From Ailurus styani (taxonomy: Eukaryota > Chordata > Mammalia > Carnivora > Ailuridae), in the NCBI GenBank assembly GCA_002007465.1, contig LNAC01000003.1:13766321-13830320 (forward strand): a stretch of 64,000 nt of DNA, in the 5' to 3' direction. This document shows positions 1 to 11,450 of this stretch, piece by piece. Within the stretch, counting starts at the first letter, position 1. Each line of letters opens with the position of its first letter. The translations under genes were made by a program, and so were the position numbers. Below the pieces are notes generated by a model. That model did not search any database and was not told the DNA's origin. It saw only the letters and a list, made by a program, of their open reading frames with translations.

Positions 1-136
1 ATACATTTCCCCTATTGAAATAATCACACAGATATATTTTCAAAGGCTTCCATACAAACAATACTTGATCAAAAAACAATAATTTGTGACCATCATAATA
101 CACAATACATTATAAATCCACATTAAGAAATGTTCT

Positions 137-306
137 AGGAGCACCTGGGTGACTCAGTTGACGAAGCGTCTGCCTTCAGCTCAGGTCAAAGTCTCAGGGT
201 CCTGCAGTCAAGCCACAGGTGGGGCTCTTTGCTCAGCAGGGAGTCTGCTTTTCCCCCTCCCCCATGCTCTCACTCTCTCTCAAGTAAATAAAATCTTCTA
301 AAAAAT
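137..306 (+). mobile_element. Can-SINE (tRNA-Lys-derived), older copy
   Basis: The body starts GAGCACCTGGGTGACTCAG, runs through the 'ctcaggtcaaagtctcagggtcc' B-box-side region and a CT-rich stretch, and ends in AAGTAAATAAAATCTT plus A's. It is flanked by an 11-base target-site duplication, agaaatgttct (126-136) and agaaatattct (307-317), with one mismatch. Several substitutions against the younger copies here suggest an older insertion. It is a non-coding retroposon mobilised by L1. Confidence 0.93.
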
Positions 307-603
307 AGAAATATTCTGTAACACTGGAACATGAAATAGATTTATGTTTGCAGGTAGAGAAAGATCTACAAAATATGCTAATAAAATAAGGAAGTTCACC
401 CTTAGGCTTTTGCCTCAGGATATAGATAGCTAGAAACAAAATCTTTCCCACATTGACAGGAGAGAACTGGAATAACTTTAAATTCACAATTTTTTCCCAA
501 TCCCTTTGGAGACTTGAGTTTATAGAGTAACCAACTGGTTCAAAATTTGAAGGGAGATGGTGCCTGCAGAAAGAACACATGAGTTGAGATAGAAAATTTG
601 ACA

Positions 604-812
604 CATGAGGGGTGTGTGTGTGGCTCAGTTGGGTAAGCACCTGACTCTTGCTTTTGGCTCAGGTTATGATCCAAGTTCTTGAGATTTAGTGATGGTAGGC
701 TCCATGCTCAGTGAGAAGTCTGCTTCTCTTCCTCTCCTCCTGCTTCTCCTCCTGCTTGCACTCTCTTGTTCTCTCTCTCTTTCAAGTAGATAAATAAAAT
801 CTTAAAAAATAA
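604..812 (+). mobile_element. Can-SINE, diverged copy
   Basis: A degenerate Can-SINE: GTGTGGCTCAGTTGGGTAAG, then 'ggctcaggttatgatc', a long CTCCT-rich tract and a TAAATAAAATCTT tail. The flanking duplication agaaaatttgaca is perfect (591-603 and 813-825), which fixes both ends despite the divergence of the body. Confidence 0.92.
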
Positions 813-1032
813 AGAAAATTTGACAAGAGTGAAGACTGACTGTGGTCTGGCAGAGAAAATAAAACTATGGACGCTGCAGAAATTGGGGGAATCTATATCC
901 TTTCAAAGGCTCTTTCTCCATGAACCCTCTAGGACGCAGAAAAGCTTCGAAGGAGCCCAACAATGTTCACTGCTGGGCAGACTTGGGGAGAAGGACAATA
1001 GTCTTTGGGGAGGCATAAGAAACACCAACAGG

Positions 1033-1234
1033 GGGCGCCTGGGTGGCTCAGTGGGTTAAAGTCTCTGCTTTCGGCTCAGGTCATGATCTCAGGGTCCTGG
1101 GATCGAGGCCCGCATCGGGCTCCCTGCTCACCGGGGAGCCTGCTTCCCCCTCTCTCTCTGCCTGCTTCTCTGCCTCCTTGTGATCTCTCTCCCTCTGTGA
1201 AACAAATAAAATCTAGGAAAAAAAAAAAAAAAGA
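1033..1234 (+). mobile_element. Can-SINE, young copy
   Basis: Close to the common SINE form in this window: GGCGCCTGGGTGGCTCAG, 'ggtcatgatctcagggtcctgggatcgag', 'tctctctctgcctgcttctctgcctccttgtgatctctc', then an A-rich tail of about 20 bases. The target-site duplication aagaaacaccaacagg (1017-1032) matches 1235-1250 with one mismatch. Short open frames on both strands across 1005-1310 are only translations of this SINE. Confidence 0.96.
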
Positions 1235-1597
1235 AAGAAACGCCAACAGGAACTGTCTCTTTGTCTTCACTACAAAACAGAAGTCTCAGTGTGTGGGGAA
1301 AGGGTAACAAGTGCTACTGACCTTAGCACAATGTGAAATTTCATTACAGATAAGTGAAGAGAAAAAGGGGAAGACAAACATTAAATCAAACAAACACAAT
1401 GAAAAAACAATTTACGCCTCGGGGAGGAGCATGATTATATACTGAGCCCGTATCCAGTGGGACTAAGTGGTACAACATTCTGGAAAATATTTCTGCATAT
1501 TTTTATGGGAATATTTTAAATGACAAATTCAACTTCATTACCAGAGCAAGGGCTGTTCTGGTTATCCATGTCATGTTGAGTGAGTTGTGGTTATTTG

Positions 1598-1626
1598 TGC
1601 GTGTGTGTGTGTATGTGAGTGTGTGT
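1598..1626 (+). repeat. (TG)n microsatellite, imperfect
   Basis: A run of GT dinucleotides with single interruptions (gtatgtgagtgtgtgt). No gene is attached to it. Confidence 0.85.
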
Positions 1627-1654
1627 TTTTTAAGAGTTAATTTATCTTAGTAGA

Positions 1655-2275
1655 CTTGTAATGACCACAGTCTGCAGTAATTTCTTATTTTTCATTTCCC
1701 TTATGGTTAATTGTGTCCTCTGATTTTCTTTCCATTTTGCTAGAGATTCATCCAGTTCATTGATCTTTTCAAAGCACCAGGTTTATGCATCCTTGATTTC
1801 CTCTACTATTTTCCTGTTTTCAATGTACTTTATTTCTGCTCACATCTTCATTAATCCTTCTTTCCTTCATTATATCCTTTGTTCTGCATACTTGGATTTG
1901 TTTTGTTTTTCCATACAAGTTTTGTAAGGAGGAAGCTGAGATGATTGATTTGAGACCATTCTCCTTTTCTAATAAAATCACCAAATGATATAAATTTCAG
2001 CTGCTTTAGCTATATGTTATAGTACAATTTTTGTTCAGTTCAAAATACTTTCAATTATCCACAGTAACCTATATTTAGAAGTATGATCTTTTATTCCAAA
2101 ATATCTGGAGATTTTCCTATTATCTTTAAGGTAATTCCATTACAGCCAGATCATACCTATGTATGATTTCATTTTAAAAAAGTAAGTTTGGGTTATTGTG
2201 TACAACGTACTCTATCTTGGAGAATATTCCATATGCAATTAAAAAGAAAGTGCATCTTGATGTTGTTTTGTACTG
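1655..2275 (-). mobile_element. Old LINE-1 ORF2 fragment, antisense
   Basis: Reading the plus strand, the phrases 'gctagagattcatccagttcattgatcttttcaaag', 'gaagctgagatgattgatttgagacc', 'tatctggagattttcc' and 'tctatcttggagaatattcc' follow the order of the antisense L1 ORF2 endonuclease-to-RT linker. The minus strand would encode the region around the INKIDRPLA-like segment, but it is full of stops and indels. The level of decay suits an old L1M-type copy. No 3' end or target-site duplication is seen. Confidence 0.75.
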
Positions 2276-2457
2276 TGTTTTTAATATTGTATTTTGTATC
2301 ATGTTTTTAATGTTATGTATGAGATTCTGGTCTTCTTTAAATCCTGTGGAAGAAAATTATAGTTTTGGTTTAGTAGACAATTGGCCTGGTTGCATCTACG
2401 CCTCAAGTTCCTACCAGATTTACCAGAGTTATCATTTCAACATTTATTCCATTTTTT

Positions 2458-2880
2458 AAAAGATTTTATTTTTTTTTGTTTTAAAAAAAATTTTTTTTTA
2501 AAGATTTTATTTATTTATTTGACAGAGAGAGAGAGATCACAAGTACAAGTACGCAGAGAGGCAGGCAGAAAGAGAGAGGAGGAAGCAGGCTCCCTGCCGA
2601 GCAGAGAGCCCGATGTGGGGCTCGATCCCAGGACCCTGACATTATGGCCTGAGCCAAAGGCAGAGGCTTTAACCCACTGAGCCACTCAGGTGCCCCAAGA
2701 TTTTATTTGTTTATTTGAGAGAGAGAAAGAGAGAGAGAGAGCATGAGAGGGGGGAGGGTCCGAGGGAGAAGCAGACCCCCAGAGGAGCAGGGAGCCAGCC
2801 GTGCTACTCGATCCTGTGACTCCAGGATCATGACCTGAGGTAAAGGCAGTTGCTTAATCAACTGAGCCACCCAGGCGCCC
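2458..2880 (-). mobile_element. Older Can-SINE split by a younger SINE
   Basis: The outer element in a nest. Its tail side lies at 2458-2471 and its body at 2709-2880, ending in CTGAGCCACCCAGGCGCCCC read on the plus strand. The outer target-site duplication is about 17 bases, catttattccatttttt (2441-2457) against 2881-2897, with two mismatches. The GA-rich region (gagagagaaagagagag, gggggagggtccgaggg) differs from the young copies, which agrees with greater age. Confidence 0.88.
2472..2696 (-). mobile_element. Younger Can-SINE nested in the older SINE
   Basis: Inserted into the poly-T (tail) side of the older SINE. It has the standard reverse body: AAAGATTTTATTTATTTATTTG, GAGAGAGATCACAAG, GCAGGCTCCCTGC, CTCGATCCCAGGACCCTG, and the end CACTGAGCCACTCAGGTGCCCC. 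The target-site duplication aagattttattt is at 2460-2471 and 2697-2708, and is part of the older SINE's own tail. Confidence 0.92.
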
Positions 2881-2897
2881 CATTTATTCTATTTTTA

Positions 2898-3742
2898 AAG
2901 ACTTTGCTGTGCTATTCTCAGCTGTCCTGCATTTACCTACTCAGTTTGTTATCAAGGTAATAGTTTATTACTAATTCAGTTTTTACAGTATGTTTTATGT
3001 TGCATAATATCAGATCCATTTATGTAGACCTCAGGACTCAATCCAGAAGTTTATTAATTTTTTTAATTTGTAACTATCAGGAGACTCTACCTCTTTACTG
3101 TATCTCTAGTATTTTCTGATTCCCTGGGGCTTTTCTTTTTGTTCCACCAAAGAGAAATAAAGAACTTTATCTAAATCTTTCTTCCATGAACTCACATACC
3201 CATACCTGCCTTCAGGGCTAAGATTCAAGAAGTCAGAAAGGGAGAAAAACAAAACAAAACAAACAAACAAACAAGGATTGACTCCATAGTTTAGGGACCA
3301 TAACTTGTTCAATTAGAGATGAAGGTGCCCCTCCCACAGAGCTGAAGTAACCTGCATGGCCTCTACTGCCATTGATCGCTGCCAAGAAATCACTTTTCTG
3401 CTCCTAGAAACAGAATTAAGGTAATTATCTTTCTCTCTGCCTTTGATGACGATTGTTACTGGAAGAAGAAAGGGGGAAAAAGGTTAACTCAATGCCTATT
3501 CATTGCTACTTTGCATTCTGTTCTTCTCCAACTAGCCTGCTACTATTAACTTTTCCAGATCCTTGCCTTTTGTGTTCTATCTAGGTTTTTACTGCATTCA
3601 GTGGGAGGGAGAGAAGGAGTATTCTCACCATATCTTACCCAGAATCAGAAATTAGCAACACTTCTTATAAACTTAAGCATGCACTTATGACTTAGCAATC
3701 TTTCTTCTAAATATTCAACCAAGAAAAACAAACTTACGTTAA
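2898..3742. other. No gene seen; unique AT-rich DNA
   Basis: I see no gene and no clear repeat family here, apart from an (AAAC)n-like run at about 3246-3274. A 68-codon minus-strand frame at 3106-3312 runs through that A/C-rich run and is not supported as a gene. Confidence 0.6.
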
Positions 3743-3777
3743 ACGTGCGCACGCACGCACACACACACACACTATAC

Positions 3778-3810
<33 letters not shown>

Positions 3811-3811
3811 A
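3743..3811. repeat. (CG/CA)n-(TG)n alternating purine-pyrimidine tract
   Basis: CGTGCGCACGCACGCAC, (CA)n, then CTATACG and (GT)n of about 30 bases, running into TATATA. The CA arm and the TG arm are reverse complements, so the tract can form a hairpin or cruciform, and its alternating purine-pyrimidine pattern is of the type known to favour Z-DNA. Confidence 0.9.
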
Positions 3812-3841
3812 TACATGCTATATATATAGACAGACTATATA

Positions 3842-4203
3842 TAGGCTCAGGCTGCCATACAAAACACTATAGATTACATGGCTTAACAACAAGAATTTAT
3901 TTTCTCACAGTTCTGGAGCCTAGGAAATTCTAGATCAAGGCTCTGACAGGTTTTATTTCCTGGTGAGGTCTCTCTTCTTAGCTTACAGATGACTATTTTC
4001 TTGTGTCTGCACATGACAGAGAAAGACCAAGGGACAGGAAGAGAGAGAGAAAGAAAGAGAGATCTTCCTCTTCTTATAAATCTATAGTCCTATTTGATTA
4101 GGGCCTTACCTTCATGATCTCATTTAACCTTCATTGCCTCCTACAGACCCCATCTCCAGATCCTGCCACACTGGGAGTTAGGGCTTCAGCATCTCATATT
4201 ACA
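3842..4203 (-). mobile_element. MaLR-type LTR (MLT1-like), antisense
   Basis: The plus strand reads 'ggctgccatacaaaacactatag', 'ggcttaacaacaagaatttattttctcacagttctggag', 'cttcctcttcttataaatctatagtcctatttgattagggcc', 'catgatctcatttaacctt' and 'gttagggcttcagcatc', the order expected of an antisense MLT1 LTR. A GA-rich expansion (about 4035-4065) interrupts it. A solo LTR; no internal retroviral region is next to it. Confidence 0.72.
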
Positions 4204-5980
4204 TTTGATATTCTAAACAATGCTCATAGCCTGAAAACTGATAAACAAATGTCTTAATCTAAAATATTTTCTTATAAGAAAACAATGGCTAACACTTACT
4301 GCTTATACACTTACCAGGCATATGTGTAAGCTCCTTGCATTTAGCATTTCACTTAATTTTTAACACAGATTTTTGAATTTTAGGGAGGCATAATTTAGTT
4401 CATAGCACACACATAAAACATTATCTATGTATGTATCCTCTATCATCTATCTATATATTTTTTATGATATATATATCGACCTCAAGAGCAATTAATTTGA
4501 CTTGTTTGTTTGTTTCCTTGGTCTCTTCACATGTAACATTTTTAGCAATTACTTGCTTCACAGTTCTTTTATGATGATTTCTCCAAACCATTGAATTACG
4601 TGGGTTTTTTTTGTTTGTTTGCTTGTTTCTGTTTTTTTCTTTTGTTTTTGTTTTGTTCTTGTCACATTAAGAGTTACAATCTGAAGATAATTCCAATCTG
4701 GTTCAACCACCAGTTTGTTTTTATCACTGATTTCCTGGTCTCTAAATTTAGGGTTTTCCAGTTGGCATCTGAAGCAGGGTGGTTTTTACTTGCAAGGTAC
4801 TTTCCAGCATATTATGGGCACATAGTCAACAGGGCCACCAACCAGATCCACACTTTATTGTGACATTTGAAATTGCCCCCTTCTATTTTTCAAGTGCTCT
4901 TTGGCGGGATATTCCCCTTGGGTTGAGAAACACTAATAGGTACACTGAGTGTTATACCCAGTTCTAAAATTAAGAGATTATAATAGTCCAAATGATTTTT
5001 GCATTCTGAACAAAATCAAACTCCAATAACTTCATCACCAATAAGTTTTGAGGTTACAGTAATTATCTGAAAGAATGACACCCAATTATATTTCTCATTT
5101 TTTATATTTATGAAAATATTCTCACTATGTCACTCAGAACCTGTTTTATCTGAATAATGAACCATTTGGAATAATCAGTAGCTGTTTTTTTTTTCTTTGA
5201 CTAGCACTGATTAGCTTACTTCTAACTGTGTAGGCTTCTTGGAAGATAAAGAAATTACAATGTAGATTAGTGATAACTGATATTCCAAATAAAGTAATGA
5301 GAAAGAATGAGGTTACCAAGGTTAATTTGTACTAATTTACACTTAATAAGCCATCATGGAGCAAATTATATTAACACAATAAACATAAGATAATTGACTT
5401 ATCTCCATTGGTAATCACTCAATAATAAATCTCCATATTAGATATCTAGTCATAAGCTGCTTATTTTAACCACAAATCCTTAACAATTTTATATTATTTA
5501 TCTTAAAATAATGCCACATTATAGTGCTTTATGATATATATGTATATGTGTGTATGTATAATGCATATAAACCTTGTGACAGTATTCACTTCCTGAACCC
5601 TTGTTTATGTGGAATCCCTTTTAGTTAAGCCCATAATGATAGTAGTGAGGACTAACAATGAGGATTCTTTCAGTATCTGCTAGAGCTTATATCTGAGTTC
5701 ATATGAAAGGACCTACCATATACAGTACCACAATAACCTTTGGTCAGTTGAAAAACTTTTTGATTTTTGGCAAATTATTAAAATGTATTGTTTATCCTTC
5801 ATTCCGTGAATCTATCTTGAAGACCTATTATATAAAAGGGATTCTGCTATTACTGAGAGAACCCTGAGAATCAAACTTACATCATGTAACCAACCCACTG
5901 TTGGAAACAATTACATATGCAGTTACGACATGTGAATATCATCATGTGATCAGGTTCTCAAGGTGCTATGGGAGCGCAAG
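4204..5980. other. No gene seen; AT-rich, mostly unique
   Basis: Contains a T/G-rich stretch at 4596-4660 and short TATATG runs near 5535-5560. I recognise no repeat family. Frames such as 4591-4863 are translations of the T-rich stretch. Confidence 0.6.
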
Positions 5981-5984
5981 GAGG

Positions 5985-6290
5985 AGATCTAATGAAAAAC
6001 ACAAAAGGAAGTGAAAAACCAGAAAGATGGAGTATAAAAGAGACTGGAAGGTGTTTTCTATGCTTCAATGTGAGATGCAATGGAAGAGTAGCAAAAGATG
6101 AGGCTTAAGAGGAAAAGCAAATGCCAAAGCATGAAATATCCCTCAGTCTCTGGAGAAGAATTTGTCCTTCACACTTGGAGAAAAGCAAGAAGTCACTGAG
6201 GGACTTCAATTAGAGGAGAGACATCACACTTTAGATTTAGATTCCTAAGACTGTAGAAAGATCCCTCTGGGTATAGTGTACAAGATAAAT
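5985..6290 (-). mobile_element. Probable LINE-2 fragment, antisense
   Basis: Reads like decayed antisense L2: purine-rich 'ggaagtgaaaaaccagaaag', 'gaggagagacatcacac', then 'aagatccctctggg' in the right order. It is very diverged, so the family call rests on pattern only. Confidence 0.42.
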
Positions 6291-8930
6291 TATAAGAAAA
6301 AAATCAATTACATTCTTCTTGCTTCATTAGATTATTAAATATACTCTATAACTTCACAGTTTTATTTAACTTAAAAATATGTTATATACTGCCAAAATCA
6401 TAAAACTTTATACGACAGTGTATTTTATAGGCTATTTTCCCTGATATGCTTTTCTATCCCCCCTCTTCCTTTTCCTTTCATAAAGGGAATTATCTTCATT
6501 GTGTTTTATAGTACATTGGTTAGGTTTTCTATGAGGAAGGTTTTAGTCATTTAACTTTGGCTGTCTTAGCTTTTTCACAACAAGGTTAAATCATTGTCAT
6601 TTTGATCTTTGTGAAATTCGAGTAAGGCTGATTGACAATGAATCCTTGGCCACAATCATTGGAACTGGGAAAGCTGACTTGAGGTCAGTGAATTGGATGC
6701 TCTCTTCCATGGCATTTAAACTCCTAATCTGAATGATTGTGGGGGATACCTAAGTCCTATAATTCGTAGAAGTAAAAATGAACGTTCTTCAAAGATCTTA
6801 TATTAAGATCGTTGGAAAACACGTGGTTATGATCTTCTTGGGACTGATTTATAAACTTTTCCTTGAAGTTTATAGATACAAAGTATCCTTGAAATAAATA
6901 CATTTTCCTTAAGGTATTTTGATTTGTTTTATGTTTCTTAGAAACAAAATTATATACCCTCTATATTACTAAAGTAATCACTTTATAAAGAATTTCAGGT
7001 CCCCTAGTATTAAAACATCTAATGCATCAGTTTCTCTTGATCTGAGCAGAAATATTCATGTTTGTGTCCAATTTTTTTAAACATATAGTTGTTAGGTTTT
7101 AATACCTGTTAGGATGATTTCATCTATATAAAACAGAAAATCCTAACTCATCAAATTTGAAAATTCAGGGAAAAAAAAATTGTCATAGTACTAGAAGCCT
7201 GAGACAGGATGAGAGTTAATTTGGCAGCTCAATGACATCACTAAGAATGAGAATCCACCTCTCTCTGTGCTCACAATCCTCAACATGCCCACATTGTTCC
7301 AACATTGTTGCAACAGCTGTGGTCATCTCTTTCTCTGACAACAATATCATATTTCCAGAATACATGATACCACTTAAAAATACTTGCACTTAAAAGAATA
7401 ACATAGAAATTAAGATAAAATTAGAATCTTAAAGTAGCACCTTTGGAATTATCAAATACAACATTCTCATTTAAAGATTTTAATCTGTTTACCCAATAAT
7501 TTTGCTTAATTAAATTAATTTCTTAGCCAATACATTATTGAATATATGATGAAAAGTATGAAGGGGGGTCAACCAGAGATCATTTCAAGGAACAGAAAAG
7601 GCGACATGTGCGTTGAAAGACTTGTCTTCCGTGGTTCTATAACATGCGTGGTGATGATTGTGGGCGATGGGGATGAGGAAGATTGAAGAAGTAAAGAAGG
7701 AGGAAGTTGAGGAGGGCAACAAGTATATTTAATCAGTATGATGATTCCAATTCAGCACAATATTATTTTGGCCTCTATATGTGTCCATTTTTACATGTTT
7801 AAGATGTCACATTCCCATGGAAGTAATCTCAGGCTTCTGGAAGAATGTTTCATTCAGAATTTAGATTCCATGTGGACTGTACATGAAAATTCTGCTCCTG
7901 TTTGTTGGAAATTCACAAATTGGAGAGACAGAACTAATACAAAGAGAAGACAATTTATTATTAAAAATTAAGGGTAAATTAAAGCAGTCAAGAATTATTG
8001 TATTCAAAATAAACTGCCCCCTTTTAACATTTCAAAGGTCATTCTGGAAACAGGCTGCTCACAGTCACTTCATTTGTGCATTGATGTTTCACCCAAAGCA
8101 GTAGTATTTTTTCCTGCTACATATTATAATATGTAATATTGTTTCCGCCCAAGATTGTATTTGAAGAAAAAGAGACAGACAAAAATCTTGCAAACAGAAG
8201 AATTAGAAAGCCACAGAAAAAGTGGTACTTGAAGGAAGGACTAGAAAGTTTGGTAGTATAAATGTTATATATCATTTTTCTGCATTTTCTTCATGCCCCT
8301 GATGCAATATAAGATTTTATATAGATTTATATATACATATATTGTAACATGAATTCATAAATGAAAAAGAACCATGTTTTCATATTAACGTCAACAATGC
8401 CTTCATCTTAATAGAAAAATGTCTTTTATGTTATGTTCTTAGGCTTTCCGGAAATTGAGTTTACACATATGCAGCTTCTCTCTCTCTTATATATTCAAAG
8501 TTCCTCTTTGTGGTTTCTCTTTTATACAAGTTGAATGTTATAGATATAATAGCATAAAAGAAATTTTCAGTCAAGATTTTTTCTTATTTTTTAACCATCT
8601 TCTCTATTTGACCACAACAAGAGTAATGAAATCAATTTTTAGTGGAATTTCAAAGCTTAGCCAGCCAATATAATATGCTCTCTGAGGTCAGTCGAAGCTA
8701 TCCCTCACTTTTTCTCATTTTCTATTTCACTTTGTACCTCTCGGTTGTTGATGAGCTGAATCCTAAGTGTCAATTTGGAAATCTGCTTTTCATCGTGAGT
8801 GTTCCAATAGAAGAATAGTTACTTTGGAGGGACAAGTGTTGATTCCATAGAATGCAGACGATCAGTCACAGGTCTTAATACTCTATCTGAATAGCTTTTC
8901 TGAAATGTAATTTTAAAATACCATTTTATT
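6291..8930. other. No gene seen; unique AT-rich DNA
   Basis: About 2.6 kb without a recognisable repeat or credible reading frame. A purine-rich patch at 7560-7720 (gatgaggaagattgaagaag) is the only compositional feature. Short frames at 7738-8104 and 8455-8673 have no motif and no biased codon use that I can see. Confidence 0.55.
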
Positions 8931-9427
8931 TAACTTAATTTAAAAAAAATTAAGACTTTATTTTATAAAACAGATCTAGATTCACAGGAAAATTGAGGAG
9001 AAGGTACAGAGATATTTCATGTACTCCCAGCTCCCACACATGAATAGCCCCCTCCATTATCAACATCATCCACAGGGTGGTTCATGTATTACAATTGATG
9101 AAACTATACTGGCACATCATAATCCCCCAAAGTCCACAGTTCATGTTAGGCTTCACTCTTGGTATAGTACATTTAATGGCTTTGGACAGATGTATAATGA
9201 CATCTACCCATCATTACAGTAAATTACAGACTATTTCAATGCCCTAAATGTACCCTATTCTCTCCATCTATTCATTCCTCCACCCATCCTCTCTTCTCCC
9301 CAAACCTGACAACTACTTCTCTTTTCATTATCTCTATAGTTTTGCCTTTTCCTGAATATCACATAGTTGAAATCATACAGTATATAGCTTTTTCAGGTTG
9401 ATATTTTCATGGCTTGACAGTTCATGT

Positions 9428-9590
9428 ATTTTTTAAATTATTTTTTATTAACATATAATGCATTATTTGTTTCAGGGGTACAGATATGTGATTCATCAGT
9501 CTTACACAATTCACAGAGCTCATGATAGCACGTACCGTCCCCAGTGTCCATCCCCCAGCCACCCCATCCCTGGAACTCCCCATTTCTTTT
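9428..9590 (-). mobile_element. Carnivore LINE-1 3'UTR fragment inserted in older L1
   Basis: TTTTTTATTAACATATAATGC, 'tttgtttcaggggtacagatatgtgattcatcagtc' and 'gtaccgtccccagtgtccatcc' match the antisense 3' end of the L1 copy at 50.2-52.5 kb ('gattcacagacctgtacccctgggg' in sense). It splits the older L1 between 'catggcttgacagttcat' and 'ttgagcgttgagtaatattcc', which are adjacent in the old L1. A clean target-site duplication is not obvious. Confidence 0.8.
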
Positions 9591-9724
9591 GAGCGTTGAG
9601 TAATATTCCATTGTCTAGATGTACAACAGCTTATATATATATTCACCTACTGGAGGACATCTTGGCTGATGTCCTTGACATTCTGGCAATTATGAATAAA
9701 GTTGACATAAACATCTATGTGCAT

Positions 9725-9760
9725 GTTTTGTGTGTGTATGTGTGTGTGTGTGTGTGTGTA
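9725..9760 (+). repeat. (TG)n microsatellite
   Basis: A TGTGTG run with one TATG interruption, grown inside the old antisense L1. Confidence 0.85.
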
Positions 9761-10477
9761 AATAAGTTTTCAACTCCTTAGGGTAAATACCAAGAAGTAC
9801 CTTTGCTGAAATTGTATGGTAAGAGTATGTTCAGTTTGGTAGGAAATCACTGAACTGTCTCAGAATGGTTGTACTGTTTTGTATTTCTCCCAGCAATACA
9901 TGAAAGTTCCTGTTGCTCCACTACCTAACCGGTATTTGGTGTTGTCAGAGTTCCAGACTGTGGCCAATGAAGAGGTGTGTATTGGCATTTCATTGTTGTT
10001 TCAATTTTCATTTCTCTGATGACACATGTGAAGCATTTTTCACATGCTTGTTTGCCATCTGTGCATCTTCTGTTGAGAGGTGTCTGTTAAAATCTTTGGC
10101 TCATTTTTTAATCAGGTTTTTTGTTTTCTTACTGTTGACTTTTAAGAGTTCTTTGTGTATTCTGGATAACAGTCCTTTATCACGTGTGTCTTTTACAAAT
10201 TTGTTCTCCCAATCTGTGGCTCCTTTTCTCATTCTTTTGTCATTGTCTTTCACAGAGCACATGCTTTTAATTTTAGTGACATCTAGCTTACCAATGATCT
10301 CTTTTATGAATTGAGCCTTAGTGATGCATCTAATAAGGTGTCACTACACCAAAGACCATTTAGGTTTTCTCCAATGTATATCTTCCAGGTATTTTATAGT
10401 TTTACCTTTTTAATTTCAATCTATGATCCACTTACAGTAAATTTTTGTAGAGGCTGTAAGGTCTGTGTCTATTTATG

Positions 10478-10550
10478 TATACACACACATATATATACAC
10501 ACACACAAATGTGTGTGTATACATTATATATATATATATAATATAAATAC
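10478..10550. repeat. (CA)n/(TG)n/(TA)n compound microsatellite
   Basis: Acacacacatatatatacacacacacac, a TGTGTG arm, then a TATATATA run; it lies within the antisense L1. Confidence 0.85.
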
Positions 10551-11037
10551 ATAGTCGTTCCTATAACATTTGTCAAAAAATTATCTTTACCCCATTTTTA
10601 TGAACTCTCTTCCTTTGTTAAAGATCAGTTGACTATATTTATGTGGGTCTATTTCTGGGTTCTCTATTTTTGGATCTGTTCCACTGCTATGTCTATTTTT
10701 TTAAACCAATATTTGCTTATCTTAATGACTGTAGCTTTATAGTTAAGACTTGAAATCAAGTAGTATCAGTCTTTCAAATTTGTTTTCTCTGTTTTTTTTT
10801 CCTTTAAATATAGTATTTGCTATTCTGAGCCTTTTGTCTCTCCATATAAAATTTAGGATCAGTTTGTCAATATTGAAAAAAGAACTGGCTGGGATTTTGA
10901 TTGGTGTTGAATTAAATAATCCATAGATTAAACTGGGAAGAACTAATGCCTTAATAATATTGAGTCTTCTAATCCATGAATATGGAATATCTCTCCCTGT
11001 CTGGCTCTTCTAATTCATCAGAATTTTGTAGTTTTCT

Positions 11038-11049
11038 TTATACATATAC

Positions 11050-11089
<40 letters not shown>

Positions 11090-11125
11090 TGTAGATACAG
11101 ATAGATAGATGATTAGTTAGATAGA
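11038..11125. repeat. (TACATA)n-(TA)n-(GATA)n compound microsatellite
   Basis: Tacatatacatatacata, then about 30 bases of TA, then GATAGATAGATGAT units. Located within the antisense L1, and likely to vary in length between individuals. Confidence 0.88.
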
Positions 11126-11450
11126 TATTTTGCAAATTTGCTATACTCTCTTATTATTTCCAGGAGTTATTGTGTCATTTTTGGATTTTCTACATTGGTG
11201 ATTATGTTATCTAGAAATAAAGATTTCTTTTACTTCTCAATCTATCTGACTTTGTTTCTTTTTCTTATCTTACTGCATTAGCTAGAACATCCAGTATGAC
11301 ATGGAAATAAAGTGGTAAAAGAGGACATCCTTGCCTTGTACCTAATCTTAGTTGAAAAGATTCAAGTTTCTCACCATTAAGTTTGGTGTTATTAACTTAC
11401 TTTTAAATAATCTGTTATTCTAGGTCAATAAAAATTTGGGAAGTTGAAAA

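Larger units (their letters stand above)
8935..11450 (-). mobile_element. Old LINE-1 3' half (L1MA/L1MB-like), antisense
   Basis: A long antisense L1: 3'UTR phrases ('tctagattcacaggaaaattgaggagaaggtacag', 'catagttgaaatcatacagtat') at 8960-9400, then the ORF2 C-terminal half ('gagtaatattccattgtctagatgtac', 'ggtaaataccaagaagtacc', 'gttcctgttgctccac', 'cagttgactatatttatgtgggtctatttctggg', 'ggacatccttgccttgtacct') through to about 11450, near the RT domain. It is interrupted by a younger L1 3' fragment (9428-9590) and by three microsatellites that grew inside it. The coding sense is destroyed by stops and indels. The frame at 9913-10314 is antisense to ORF2 and is not a gene. Confidence 0.88.

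Noticed and set aside
137..306. tRNA gene on account of the tRNA-like SINE heads
   Set aside because: The tRNA-derived parts are SINE promoters with the wrong length and fold for a tRNA; no intact cloverleaf was seen.
9913..10541. 133- and 76-codon plus-strand frames as genes
   Set aside because: They are antisense to old L1 ORF2 sequence.
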